This document shows positions 1 to 6,287 of a stretch of 13,788 bases of DNA, piece by piece. The stretch is from an uncultured Alcaligenaceae bacterium. GTDB taxonomy: Bacteria; Pseudomonadota; Gammaproteobacteria; Burkholderiales; Burkholderiaceae_B. The notes below the pieces were generated by a model. The model saw only the letters and a program-made list of their open reading frames with translations, was not told the origin of the DNA and searched no databases. Where the stretch lies: contig CALEQZ010000056.1 in NCBI GenBank assembly GCA_937908115.1, positions 1 through 13,788 on the forward strand, written 5' to 3'. Every line of letters starts with the position of its first letter. Within the stretch, counting starts at the first letter, position 1. Position numbers and translations under genes: made by a program.

Positions 1-825
1 GCCCCCGCCGGCGTCGCCCCCGCAACGCCCGCCCAGCCCGTCGCCGGGGCCGGCGTGCGCGCGCGCCAGCTGCGGCCGCAAGTTCTCCTGACTGCCTGTC
101 ACGTCCACGTCGAAGGCCAGGTCCTCGGCACGGTGCCAGGTGGTGAACCATTCCAGTGGCCGGTCCTGCTGGTCCATCCCCTGGCCTTCCAGCATCAGTA
201 GGGGGCTACCCTCGTCGACCTGCAGCGCCCCCGCCAGCCAGACGTCGGCCGCCACGGCGCGGATGCGGTTGCGGCCGCGCCCCGGGTAACGGCCATAGCG
301 CGCCGACAGCACGCGGTGCAGCGAGGCATCCTCCAGGTCTGCGGCCACCAGGCCCGGGACGGACGCCGCATCCAGCCAGGTGCGCACGTAGGCCAACGGG
401 CGGCCGTGGACCGAGCGCAGGCGCTCGACCACCAGGGCGCGCGATGTGCCGAAGAATTCCGCCACCGGCGCGGGCGGCGTCGTCAACGCAAAGCGCAGGA
501 CCTGGGTGCGCAAGACGATGCCTTCGCCGGCAAATTGCTCGTACAGCCCGGTCGAACGCTGGATCAGGCGCCGGTGCACGCGCGGCGATGCGACCGTCGC
601 CGGCCGCCCCGGCTCGCGGCGGATCCGGCCTTCGGCCGCCAGAATGGCCAGCGCCTGGCGCACCACGCTGCGCGCCACGCCGAAGCGCCGGCACAGCGCC
701 GCCTCGCTGGGCAGCACCGTGCCCGGCGGCAGCGCATAGCCGCCCAACTCGCCGCGCAGGATGTCGGCGATTTGGACGTAAAGGGGTGCGGCGGCGCCGC
801 GCCGGGTGACGGTCTTTTGCGTCAT
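1..825 (-). CDS. GntR family transcriptional regulator, HutC/UTRA subfamily (C-terminus cut by window edge)
   Basis: Cytoplasmic DNA-binding regulator. An open frame runs from an ATG at 825 to the left edge without a stop, giving at least 275 residues. Residues about 14-76 are a GntR winged helix-turn-helix: PLYVQIADILRGEL, the LPPGTVLPSEAALCRRFGV turn, then RQALAILAAEGRIRREPGRP. Residues about 90-242 look like a UTRA effector-binding domain (FFGTSRALVVERLRSVHGRPLAYVRTWL, then WFTTWHRAEDLAFDVDV at the end). HutC-type proteins usually end soon after this; here a Gly-rich tail of at least 30 residues follows, which may be real or result from a frameshift. The gene is 65 bp downstream of pdxA2 on the same strand, and the spacer is GC-rich and can form a hairpin. 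No clear Shine-Dalgarno is seen. By position it probably controls the acid-sugar operon, binding the tandem palindromes near 4287. Family call is firm; the effector is unknown. Confidence 0.88.
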   Translation of the reverse strand, partial: MTQKTVTRRGAAAPLYVQIADILRGELGGYALPPGTVLPSEAALCRRFGVARSVVRQALAILAAEGRIRREPGRPATVASPRVHRRLIQRSTGLYEQFAGEGIVLRTQVLRFALTTPPAPVAEFFGTSRALVVERLRSVHGRPLAYVRTWLDAASVPGLVAADLEDASLHRVLSARYGRYPGRGRNRIRAVAADVWLAGALQVDEGSPLLMLEGQGMDQQDRPLEWFTTWHRAEDLAFDVDVTGSQENLRPQLARAHAGPGDGLGGRCGGDAGGG

Positions 826-890
826 GGGCAATGGGCAGGACGGGTTCGCCTTTTCAACCCCCGGCGCGGGGGGCGGGCGAGGCGCCCATT

Positions 891-1949
891 CTAGCCGCCC
901 GTCGTCGCCCGGGCGGTTTCCCAGACGTGCGACCAGCCGGGTGCAAGATTGGCGGCGCGCTCGGCCGCCAGTACCAGGCTGTCTTCGCGGGCGATGCCTT
1001 TGCCGGCGATGTCGAACGCCGTGCCGTGGTCCACGGAAACCCGCACGACCGGCAACCCGACGGTGATATTGACGCCGTCGTCGCCGTAGACCGCCTTGAA
1101 GGGCGCATGGCCCTGGTCGTGATAGCAGGCGATGACGAACTTCCATTTGCCGCGCACGGCTTGCGGGAACAGGGCGTCGGCCGGGATGGGGCCGGCAGCG
1201 GCGATGCCAGCGGCCTGGGCCTCGGCCACGGCAGGGGCCAGGATGTCGGCGTCTTCGGTGCCGAAGATGCCGTTCTCCCCGGCATGGGGATTGAGGCCAG
1301 CCACCGCCACCGGCTCGTCGGCGCGGCCCAGCGCCCGGGCGAACGCCCCGGCCAAGCGCAGCACTGCCCGCATGCGCTCGGGGGTGACGTCCTGGATGGC
1401 CTGGCGCAGCGACACGTGCGTGGTGGCATGGAAAACGTATAGGTCGCCGGCCGATAGCACGAGCGAAAACGTCTTGACGCCGAACTCGTGGGCCAGCAGC
1501 TCGGTGTGGCCGGGCCATTTGTGCCCAGCCAGGTGCATGGCCGCCTTGTTCAGCGGCGCGGTGACGATGCCATCGATGCGACCGTCGCGCGCCAAGGCAC
1601 ACGCCGTGGTGACGAAGCGTACCGACCCGTCACCGGCTTCGGCGCTCAGTTGCCCGGCCGGTACGTGGGCCAGCGACGGGCCTGCCTGGAGCACCTCAAT
1701 GGTGCCGGGTTCGTTGCGCACGTCCTCGGGACGCTGGACGACGCGGACCTTGGCCGCCGCATCGGCCCCCAGGTCGGCCGCGGCGCGGCGCAGGCAATCG
1801 GCGTCGCCCACGACGAACAACCGCGCGCGCTGGCGCAGGTCGTCATGGCCGAGCAGCATCTTGGCCGTGATTTCCGGCCCGATGCCGGCCACGTCGCCGA
1901 GCGTGACGGCCAACAGCGGCTTGCGCGCCGCATCGGAAGAATGGGTCAT
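891..1949 (-). CDS. pdxA2: PdxA2-type 4-phospho-D-threonate / D-erythronate 3-dehydrogenase (PdxA family)
   Basis: A 352-residue member of the PdxA family of metal-dependent, NAD-linked oxidative decarboxylases. Family signatures visible: GDVAGIGPEI near residues 18-27, TAPLNKAAM near 130-138, PGHTELLA (His148, substrate site), ATTHVSLR (His178), GLNPHAGENGIFGTE (His222) and CYHDQGHAPFK (His277). The last three His match the divalent-metal ligands of E. coli PdxA. True vitamin B6 PdxA acts on 4-phosphohydroxy-L-threonine, but the coupling to a DUF1537 kinase and sugar-acid permease points to the PdxA2 branch. Those enzymes oxidise 4-phospho-D-threonate or -erythronate, and decarboxylation yields dihydroxyacetone phosphate. 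The ATG at 1949 overlaps the kinase stop (ATGA), and an AAAGGAG Shine-Dalgarno lies just upstream, which fixes the start. One small oddity: the usual GDPAG has Val in place of Pro. Family certain, PdxA2 role likely, exact stereoisomer not determinable. Confidence 0.9.
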   Translation of the reverse strand: MTHSSDAARKPLLAVTLGDVAGIGPEITAKMLLGHDDLRQRARLFVVGDADCLRRAAADLGADAAAKVRVVQRPEDVRNEPGTIEVLQAGPSLAHVPAGQLSAEAGDGSVRFVTTACALARDGRIDGIVTAPLNKAAMHLAGHKWPGHTELLAHEFGVKTFSLVLSAGDLYVFHATTHVSLRQAIQDVTPERMRAVLRLAGAFARALGRADEPVAVAGLNPHAGENGIFGTEDADILAPAVAEAQAAGIAAAGPIPADALFPQAVRGKWKFVIACYHDQGHAPFKAVYGDDGVNITVGLPVVRVSVDHGTAFDIAGKGIAREDSLVLAAERAANLAPGWSHVWETARATTGG

Positions 1950-3169
1950 GTCGCGAATCTCCTTTCCCGGATCGCTTGCGCGGCCCGGACCAACACATCG
2001 GCCGAGCCGAAGCCTCCGGCCTTGGTCACCACCGGCAGGCCGGCCGCGCGGCCGCCGGTGAGCGTACCCATGGGCACGCCGCCGGTGACCTCGTCGACCA
2101 GGGCGATGCCGGTGGCGCCGAGCGATTGAAGCACCTGGCGCGCGCCGTCGCCGCCGGTGGCGACCACCCCGGCCGCCCCCAGGGCATCGATCAGCCTGGC
2201 GGCGAGCTCGCCCAAGCGGGCGGCCACGGTATCAGCATCCAGGCCGGCATGGCGCCCTTCGGGCGCGAGCAGCAATACCGTGTCATCCCTGCCCGCATCG
2301 GCCACGCCGCGCTCGGACGCGACGACTCCGGCGGCCCAGCTTTCCCAGGCGGCCGGGTCGGCCAACTGCTGCGGGGCAGGTGCCCAGGTCCGCGCGCCCC
2401 GCTCCTGCAGGGTCTGCGCCTGGGACCGCGCGGCGCTGTGCTGCGAGGTCACGACCACGACGACGGGCCCGCGCGCCTGCGCGCCCGCCCAGATTCGGGC
2501 CAGCGGCCCGGCCAGGCCGCCTGCACCGACCGGCAGCGCCCGCTCGCCCAACTCGGCGACGGCCCGGGCCAGGCGTTCGAGGTCCTCCTCGCTGGCGGCG
2601 TCGACCACCACCACCGGGCCGGCCTGAGCGATGCGCGCGGCCAGCGCCTGCGGCGTCTCGTCCGGCGATGCGGCGATGCCGGCGCAGCCAAGCAGCGTGG
2701 GAATATGGCTTTGCGTCACCGGCGTGACGGGATCGGTGGCGGCCGAGGTCTCGGTCACGGGCCGGTCGTCGACCAGCAGCACGCCGTCCCGGACGGTGCG
2801 GCCCGTGGCGGGAAACGCCGGGCAGATCACCGCCACGGCATCGTCGGACCAGGCGGCGCGCGCCGCCTCGATTTCAGCGCGGAACGCGCCGCGCAGCGTC
2901 GAATCCACCTTTTTGTACAGGCGGCGCACGCCGGCCTGGCGCAGGCGCCGAACCTCGCGGCGCACCGCCTCGCCGGCGGCGGCGGGCGCCATGGCGCGGC
3001 TGTTGGTGGTAACCGCCAGCACCTCGGCCCGCGCACCCGCCCCGGACAGCGCCTCGTCGGCACCGCCCATGGACAGCTGAGTGACCCAGCCGGCGCGCAC
3101 GAACTGCACCGCGGTATCACCCGCGCCGGTCAGGTCGTCGGCAACGATGGCGACCAGCGGACCGGTCAC
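1946..3169 (-). CDS. Four-carbon acid sugar kinase, DUF1537 family (OtnK/DtnK-like)
   Basis: A 407-residue ATP-dependent kinase of the DUF1537 family, whose characterised members phosphorylate D-threonate, D-erythronate, L-threonate or 3-oxo-tetronates at O4. The N-terminal substrate domain begins with VAIVADDLTGAGDT (residues about 6-19), then TTNSRAM (54-60), YKKVDSTLRGAFRAEI (85-100) and CPAFPATGRTVRDG (116-129). The C-terminal nucleotide-binding domain includes GAGGLAG, a TGGDGARQVL segment, and the EVTGGVPMGTLTGG / TKAGGFGSADVL signature in the last 48 residues. The start is a GTG at 3169 whose bases overlap the permease TGA (GTGA); a longer upstream reading in the same frame is only a shadow of the permease gene. 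The frame ends in an ATGA overlap with pdxA2. Pairing with PdxA2 favours D-threonate/D-erythronate kinase activity over 3-oxo-tetronate kinase, which normally sits with OtnI/OtnC-type genes not seen here. Family call is secure; substrate is inferred. Confidence 0.9.
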   Translation of the reverse strand: MTGPLVAIVADDLTGAGDTAVQFVRAGWVTQLSMGGADEALSGAGARAEVLAVTTNSRAMAPAAAGEAVRREVRRLRQAGVRRLYKKVDSTLRGAFRAEIEAARAAWSDDAVAVICPAFPATGRTVRDGVLLVDDRPVTETSAATDPVTPVTQSHIPTLLGCAGIAASPDETPQALAARIAQAGPVVVVDAASEEDLERLARAVAELGERALPVGAGGLAGPLARIWAGAQARGPVVVVVTSQHSAARSQAQTLQERGARTWAPAPQQLADPAAWESWAAGVVASERGVADAGRDDTVLLLAPEGRHAGLDADTVAARLGELAARLIDALGAAGVVATGGDGARQVLQSLGATGIALVDEVTGGVPMGTLTGGRAAGLPVVTKAGGFGSADVLVRAAQAIRERRFAT

Positions 3170-4182
3170 AATGCCGCCCCGGGCTGCGCGGCCAGCACGT
3201 CGTCTTCGGCGTCCACGGGCTTGAGTTCGCCGGCGCGCTTCAGGAAGTAGGACGCCAGCACGGGCGCAAGGATGGAGCTGATCAGCACGCACGCGGCGAC
3301 CTGCGCGGTGGCAGTGGCGACATACGGCGCGAAGGTCGGGTCGGCGGCAGCGACCACGGCCGGCGTGGCGATGGCGTTGCCGGCGGTCGTGCCGGCGGCA
3401 AAGCCCAGCCCCGACTTGCCTCCGCGGCGCAGGATGTAGCGGTAGCCCAAGTAGACCAGGCCGCCGGTGATGGGGCTGATCAGCAGGCCCAGGATCAGGC
3501 CGCTCAGGCCGCCGCTGACCACGGCGCCCAGGTTGATGCCGGTGCCCAGGGCAAAGGCGAAGAAGGGGATGACGATGCTCGGCACGGGCTTGAGCACATC
3601 GCGCCATTGCACGTCGAGGTTGCCCACGACCACGCCGAGCAGGAAGGGCACCAAGGCCGCGACCAGCGCGATCAGGGGGATGTCGCCCAGGCCCGAGGCG
3701 CCCAGGAACAACAAGCTGAAGAACGGCCCGTCGTTGAGCGCGCTGGCTACATAGGCGCCGCGGTCGCGGCTGTCGCCGTACTGGCCGGTGTAGGCCAGCC
3801 ACAGTCCGCCGTTGCTGTTGTCGAAGGCGGCCAGCATGGCGAGGATGGACACGCCGAGCACGCCGTCGATGCCCACGTAGTGGCCCAGCAGCACGATCAG
3901 GCTGGCCGGGATCAGCGTCTTGGTCAGCAGGATGGTGCCGGCGGTGGCCAGGATGGGGCCGCCGGTGCGCATGTTGACCTGCGTGCCGGTGGCAAAGATC
4001 AGCAGCGCGATCAACGGCAGCGCGCTGTTTTTGAACAGGGCGGTGGTGAAGCTTCCTATGGCCAGCGCGTCTGGCGCAAAGGTGCCCACGATGGAGCCCA
4101 GGATGAGCGGAATCAGCATGAGCCCGCCTGGGATGCGGTTCAGGGTGGCAAAAATGGGCACGCGGGAAGTCCCGGTTGTCAC
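3166..4182 (-). CDS. 2-keto-3-deoxygluconate permease family (KdgT-like) sugar-acid transporter
   Basis: A 338-residue, strongly hydrophobic inner-membrane protein, close to the usual KdgT length of about 330. Around ten hydrophobic segments are visible, beginning with GGLMLIPLILGSIVGTFAP. The KdgT-like core is ILAMLAAFDNSNGGLWLAY followed by QYGD and GAYVASALNDGPFFSLLFLG; another conserved stretch is GTTAGNAIATPAVVAAADP near the C-terminus. The start chosen is a GTG at 4182, because GGAG lies 8 bases upstream on the minus strand and the protein then begins just before the first membrane segment; the in-frame extension to 4398 would add a basic, Pro-rich N-terminus that crosses the promoter and operators. 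The gene heads the operon with the DUF1537 kinase and pdxA2, so it probably imports a four-carbon sugar acid (threonate or erythronate) by proton symport rather than 2-keto-3-deoxygluconate itself. Family confident, substrate inferred. Confidence 0.87.
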   Translation of the reverse strand: MTTGTSRVPIFATLNRIPGGLMLIPLILGSIVGTFAPDALAIGSFTTALFKNSALPLIALLIFATGTQVNMRTGGPILATAGTILLTKTLIPASLIVLLGHYVGIDGVLGVSILAMLAAFDNSNGGLWLAYTGQYGDSRDRGAYVASALNDGPFFSLLFLGASGLGDIPLIALVAALVPFLLGVVVGNLDVQWRDVLKPVPSIVIPFFAFALGTGINLGAVVSGGLSGLILGLLISPITGGLVYLGYRYILRRGGKSGLGFAAGTTAGNAIATPAVVAAADPTFAPYVATATAQVAACVLISSILAPVLASYFLKRAGELKPVDAEDDVLAAQPGAAL

Positions 4183-4265
4183 GGCGGTGTCTCCGGAATG
4201 GTTTGTGGGAGCCGGCCGGCGCACGGGCGCCCGCCGATTCTTTGCTGCGCTTGACTGCGGGCGCC

Positions 4266-4271
4266 ATTCTA
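4266..4271 (-). promoter_or_regulatory. Candidate -10 element of the acid-sugar operon promoter
   Basis: On the minus strand the hexamer is TAGAAT (5 of 6 to TATAAT). The matching -35 position, 17 bp upstream, is CGTACA, only 3 of 6 to TTGACA, and it lies inside the upstream palindrome. A start near 4258 would give a leader of about 76 nt to the GTG at 4182. A weak -35 overlapped by operators is what a repressed catabolic promoter would show. This is pattern-based only. Confidence 0.45.
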
Positions 4272-4274
4272 CAC

Positions 4275-4299
4275 CTGTACGTACAGCTTGTACGTACAG
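4275..4299. promoter_or_regulatory. Tandem palindromic operator, two TGTACGTACA sites
   Basis: Two identical perfect 10-bp palindromes, TGTACGTACA, occupy 4276-4285 and 4289-4298, with centres 13 bp apart. Flanking bases extend the symmetry, so the whole 25-bp block is itself a near-perfect palindrome around 4287, broken only in the central 3 bases. It sits immediately upstream of the candidate -10 and covers the -35 and spacer. GntR regulators of the HutC and FadR types bind short GT...AC palindromes, so the regulator at 1-825 is the likely ligand. The sequence structure is certain; which protein binds is inferred. Confidence 0.7.
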
Positions 4300-4374
4300 A
4301 CTCGGTGGACGTTCGCGCCAGGCCGCGCTACCGCGCGCGGGCGCGCCACCCGATGGGCGGTGAAACCTGCGGGA

Positions 4375-4397
4375 TGCCCGCTGCGGTGACGCGGGCA
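4375..4397 (-). terminator. Weak hairpin after the hydroxylase gene
   Basis: A 7-bp perfect stem (TGCCCGC / GCGGGCA) with a 9-base loop lies about 20 bases beyond the stop of the hydroxylase gene on the minus strand. No T-run follows, so it is not a canonical intrinsic terminator. It may slow transcription between the leftward region-B genes and the acid-sugar operon, or be chance in GC-rich DNA. The rest of 4183-4414 holds only the promoter and operators described separately. Confidence 0.3.
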
Positions 4398-4414
4398 ACG
4401 AAACATCTACGGGC

Positions 4415-5185
4415 CTAGCCCTCGTTGCCGTAATAGCGCGCTTCCCACTGCGCCTGCAGCCGGCGCGTGGTGCGCAGCTCGGCCGTCAGCGGCGCCAGCG
4501 CAAGCAGCAGGCGGTTGAGCCAGCGCACCGGCGCACGGCATGGCCGCTCGAAGTCGACGAACAGCACCACGCGTACGCCGTCGGTGTCGTTGTGCACTTG
4601 GTGCTCGTACAAGTCGTCGAACACCACGGCCTCGCCTTCGCGCCAGCAGTAGCGCTGTCCGCCGACCTCGATCCAGCACCGCTCGCGCGGCTGCGGCACC
4701 ACCAGGCCTAGGTGCAGGCGCAACACGCCGTTGTAGGGCCCACGGTGCGGCGGGATGCGCTTGCCCGGCTCCAGGATGGAGAAGAAAGCCGTGCGCAGCC
4801 CCGGTATGCCTTGCAGCGCCCGCGCCGTGGCCGGGCAGCGCGCGAGGTTGCGCTCGGAGCGGATGCCGTAGGCCATGAAGGCGAACGTCTTCCACTGGTC
4901 GTCGGCAGTGATCATGCCGACGTCGGGCGACAGTTCGTGAAAGGCGGGCAGCTTGTGCCGCTCCTCGAGCAGCGCAAGCAGCTCCTGGCGGATCGCTGGC
5001 GTCTGGGCCTCCAGCGCCGGCACCCAAGGGAAAAGCGACTTGTCGAATATCGGCTGGTCGCCGACCAGCGAGGCACGCGCGATGCGGTCGTGCAGCCAGT
5101 CGACCACGCGGAACAAGGCGCGCGAGAACAGGCTGGGCGAGCGGCCCGGGATGACGGTTTGCCTGGGGCGCGAGCGGGAAGCCAT
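4415..5185 (-). CDS. Aspartyl/asparaginyl beta-hydroxylase family protein, LpxO-like
   Basis: A 256-residue Fe(II)/2-oxoglutarate-dependent oxygenase of the AspH/LpxO fold. LpxO hydroxylates the 2-position of a lipid A acyl chain; other members hydroxylate Asp/Asn residues. Seen here: DKSLFPWVPALEA (48-60), DDQWKTFAFMAYG (95-107), CPATARALQGIPGLRTAFFSILEPG (117-141), then PPHRGPYNGVLRLHLGL with His147, and VFDDLYEHQVHND with His195. These two His match the AspH-type iron dyad, and Arg205 in VRVVLFVDFERP fits the 2-oxoglutarate carboxylate site. Unlike Salmonella LpxO (about 300 residues, membrane-anchored), no convincing N-terminal membrane helix is visible; residues 1-47 are basic and amphipathic. 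The ATG at 5185 has no clear Shine-Dalgarno. It lies 40 bp after the Bug gene with no evident terminator, so it may be co-transcribed with the leftward genes. Family confident; lipid A versus amino acid substrate unresolved. Confidence 0.85.
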   Translation of the reverse strand: MASRSRPRQTVIPGRSPSLFSRALFRVVDWLHDRIARASLVGDQPIFDKSLFPWVPALEAQTPAIRQELLALLEERHKLPAFHELSPDVGMITADDQWKTFAFMAYGIRSERNLARCPATARALQGIPGLRTAFFSILEPGKRIPPHRGPYNGVLRLHLGLVVPQPRERCWIEVGGQRYCWREGEAVVFDDLYEHQVHNDTDGVRVVLFVDFERPCRAPVRWLNRLLLALAPLTAELRTTRRLQAQWEARYYGNEG

Positions 5186-5225
5186 GGCGCTATTGTGTGA
5201 CGGCCTGCCTGCGCCGGCAACCGGT

Positions 5226-6218
5226 CTAGTCCACCCGCGCCCCCGACTGCTTGACCACCTCGGCCCAGCGCGCGATGTCAGCCTTGTGCACGCGCTCGAA
5301 GGCGGCCGGGCTGGGATCGGCCGGCGGGGTGATGCCCTGCAGGTCGCTTAGCCAATGCTGGAATTCCGGCTTGGAGATTTCGGCGATGACCGCGTCGCTG
5401 AAGCGCTTGCGGATATCGTCCGGCAGGTCGGCCGGGCCGAACAGTCCGTACCAGGTGCTGCTTTCATAGCCGGGCAGCCCGCAGCCTTCGGCCACGGTCG
5501 GCACGCCGGGCAGGGCCTTGAGCGGCGCGGACGTGGTCACGGCCAAGGCCCTGACCTGGCCGGCGTTGACCGCGGCGATGCTGGGTGCGCTTTGGTTGAA
5601 GAAGAAGTCCACCTCGCCCGACAGCAGCGCGGTCATGGCCGGCCCTTGCCCACGATACGGCACGTGCGTGATCTCGACGCCGGCCTGCTTGGCGAACTGC
5701 GCCCCCGCGAGGTGGCCCGAGGTGCCGTTGCCGGTGGAGGCGTAATTGAGCTTGCCGGGGTTGTTGCGCGCCAGCGCAAGCAGGTCCTTGCAGGCGTGGA
5801 TGTCGGGATGCTTCTTGGGATTGACGGTCAGCACGTTGGGGACGTCTCCCAGCAGCGCGATGTGGCTGAAGTCCTTCCAGACATCGAAGCTCAGGTTGCT
5901 GTAGAGCGCGGCATTGATGGCGTGGGTACCGGCCGTGCCCAGCAAGAACGTATAGCCGTCAGGCTGGGCGCGCGCCACGGCATCAGAGGCGATGTTGCCG
6001 CCGGCGCCCGTGCGCGCCTCGACCACGACGGGCACGCCTAGGGTTTCGCTCAACCCTTGCCCGAGCTTGCGCGCGTATAGGTCTACCCCCGAACCGTTGG
6101 GAAAGCCCCCGATGATGGTGATCGGCCGGGACGGCCATTGGTCCTGGGCCGCGAAGGCTGGGACAGCCGCCAGCGCGACGGCCGCGGCCAATGTGGCAAT
6201 GCTCAGTTTGCGCATCAT
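5226..6218 (-). CDS. Bug/TctC-type tripartite tricarboxylate transporter substrate-binding protein
   Basis: A 330-residue periplasmic binding protein. Residues 1-23 are a signal peptide: MMRK, a hydrophobic Ala/Leu-rich core, and a VPAFA|AQ cleavage site. The mature protein opens with WPSRPITIIGGFPNGSGVD, the usual Bug first strand and anion-binding loop, followed by ARKLGQGLSETLGVPVVVEARTGAGGNIASDAVA, GTAGTHAINAALYSNLSFD, HIALLGDVPNVLTVNP, YASTGNGTSGHLAGAQF, THVPYRGQGPAMTALLSGEVDFFF and LPGVPTVAEGCGLPGYESSTWYGLFGP, all family hallmarks. The start at 6218 is preferred over an upstream ATG at 6242 because AAGGGGGA lies 6 bases before it and the signal peptide then begins cleanly. No TctA/TctB membrane genes are in the window, as is common for orphan Bug genes in Bordetella. 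It follows an aminotransferase after a 69-bp gap holding a hairpin. The ligand, probably an amino acid or carboxylic acid, is not readable from the sequence. Confidence 0.93.
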   Translation of the reverse strand: MMRKLSIATLAAAVALAAVPAFAAQDQWPSRPITIIGGFPNGSGVDLYARKLGQGLSETLGVPVVVEARTGAGGNIASDAVARAQPDGYTFLLGTAGTHAINAALYSNLSFDVWKDFSHIALLGDVPNVLTVNPKKHPDIHACKDLLALARNNPGKLNYASTGNGTSGHLAGAQFAKQAGVEITHVPYRGQGPAMTALLSGEVDFFFNQSAPSIAAVNAGQVRALAVTTSAPLKALPGVPTVAEGCGLPGYESSTWYGLFGPADLPDDIRKRFSDAVIAEISKPEFQHWLSDLQGITPPADPSPAAFERVHKADIARWAEVVKQSGARVD

Positions 6219-6250
6219 GGCGTCCCCCTTGGGCAAAGGCACTGCTAAGG

Positions 6251-6275
6251 GCCGCCGACCGGCAGGGTCGGCGGC
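6251..6275. other. Perfect 10-bp stem hairpin between aminotransferase and Bug genes
   Basis: GCCGCCGACC and its exact complement GGTCGGCGGC flank a 5-base loop, inside the 69-bp gap between two co-oriented genes. No T-run follows on the minus strand. This suggests an intercistronic mRNA structure that tunes relative expression, or a partial terminator, so that the highly needed binding protein differs in level from the upstream enzymes. Confidence 0.55.
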
Positions 6276-6287
6276 GCACCAACCGGC

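Noticed and set aside
850..890. GC-rich hairpin-forming DNA between pdxA2 and the GntR gene as a terminator
   Set aside because: Several short alternative stems are possible, with no T-run; in such GC-rich DNA this is not distinguishable from chance.
831..1442. Plus-strand frames opposite pdxA2 and the regulator
   Set aside because: They mirror PdxA coding in the complementary frame; PdxA metal-site motifs on the minus strand settle the coding strand.
1946..4267. A 773-codon frame that would fuse a long N-terminus to the DUF1537 kinase
   Set aside because: Upstream of 3169 it is Arg/His-rich shadow sequence antisense-like in composition and overlaps the permease entirely; the GTG at 3169 with GTGA overlap explains the kinase.
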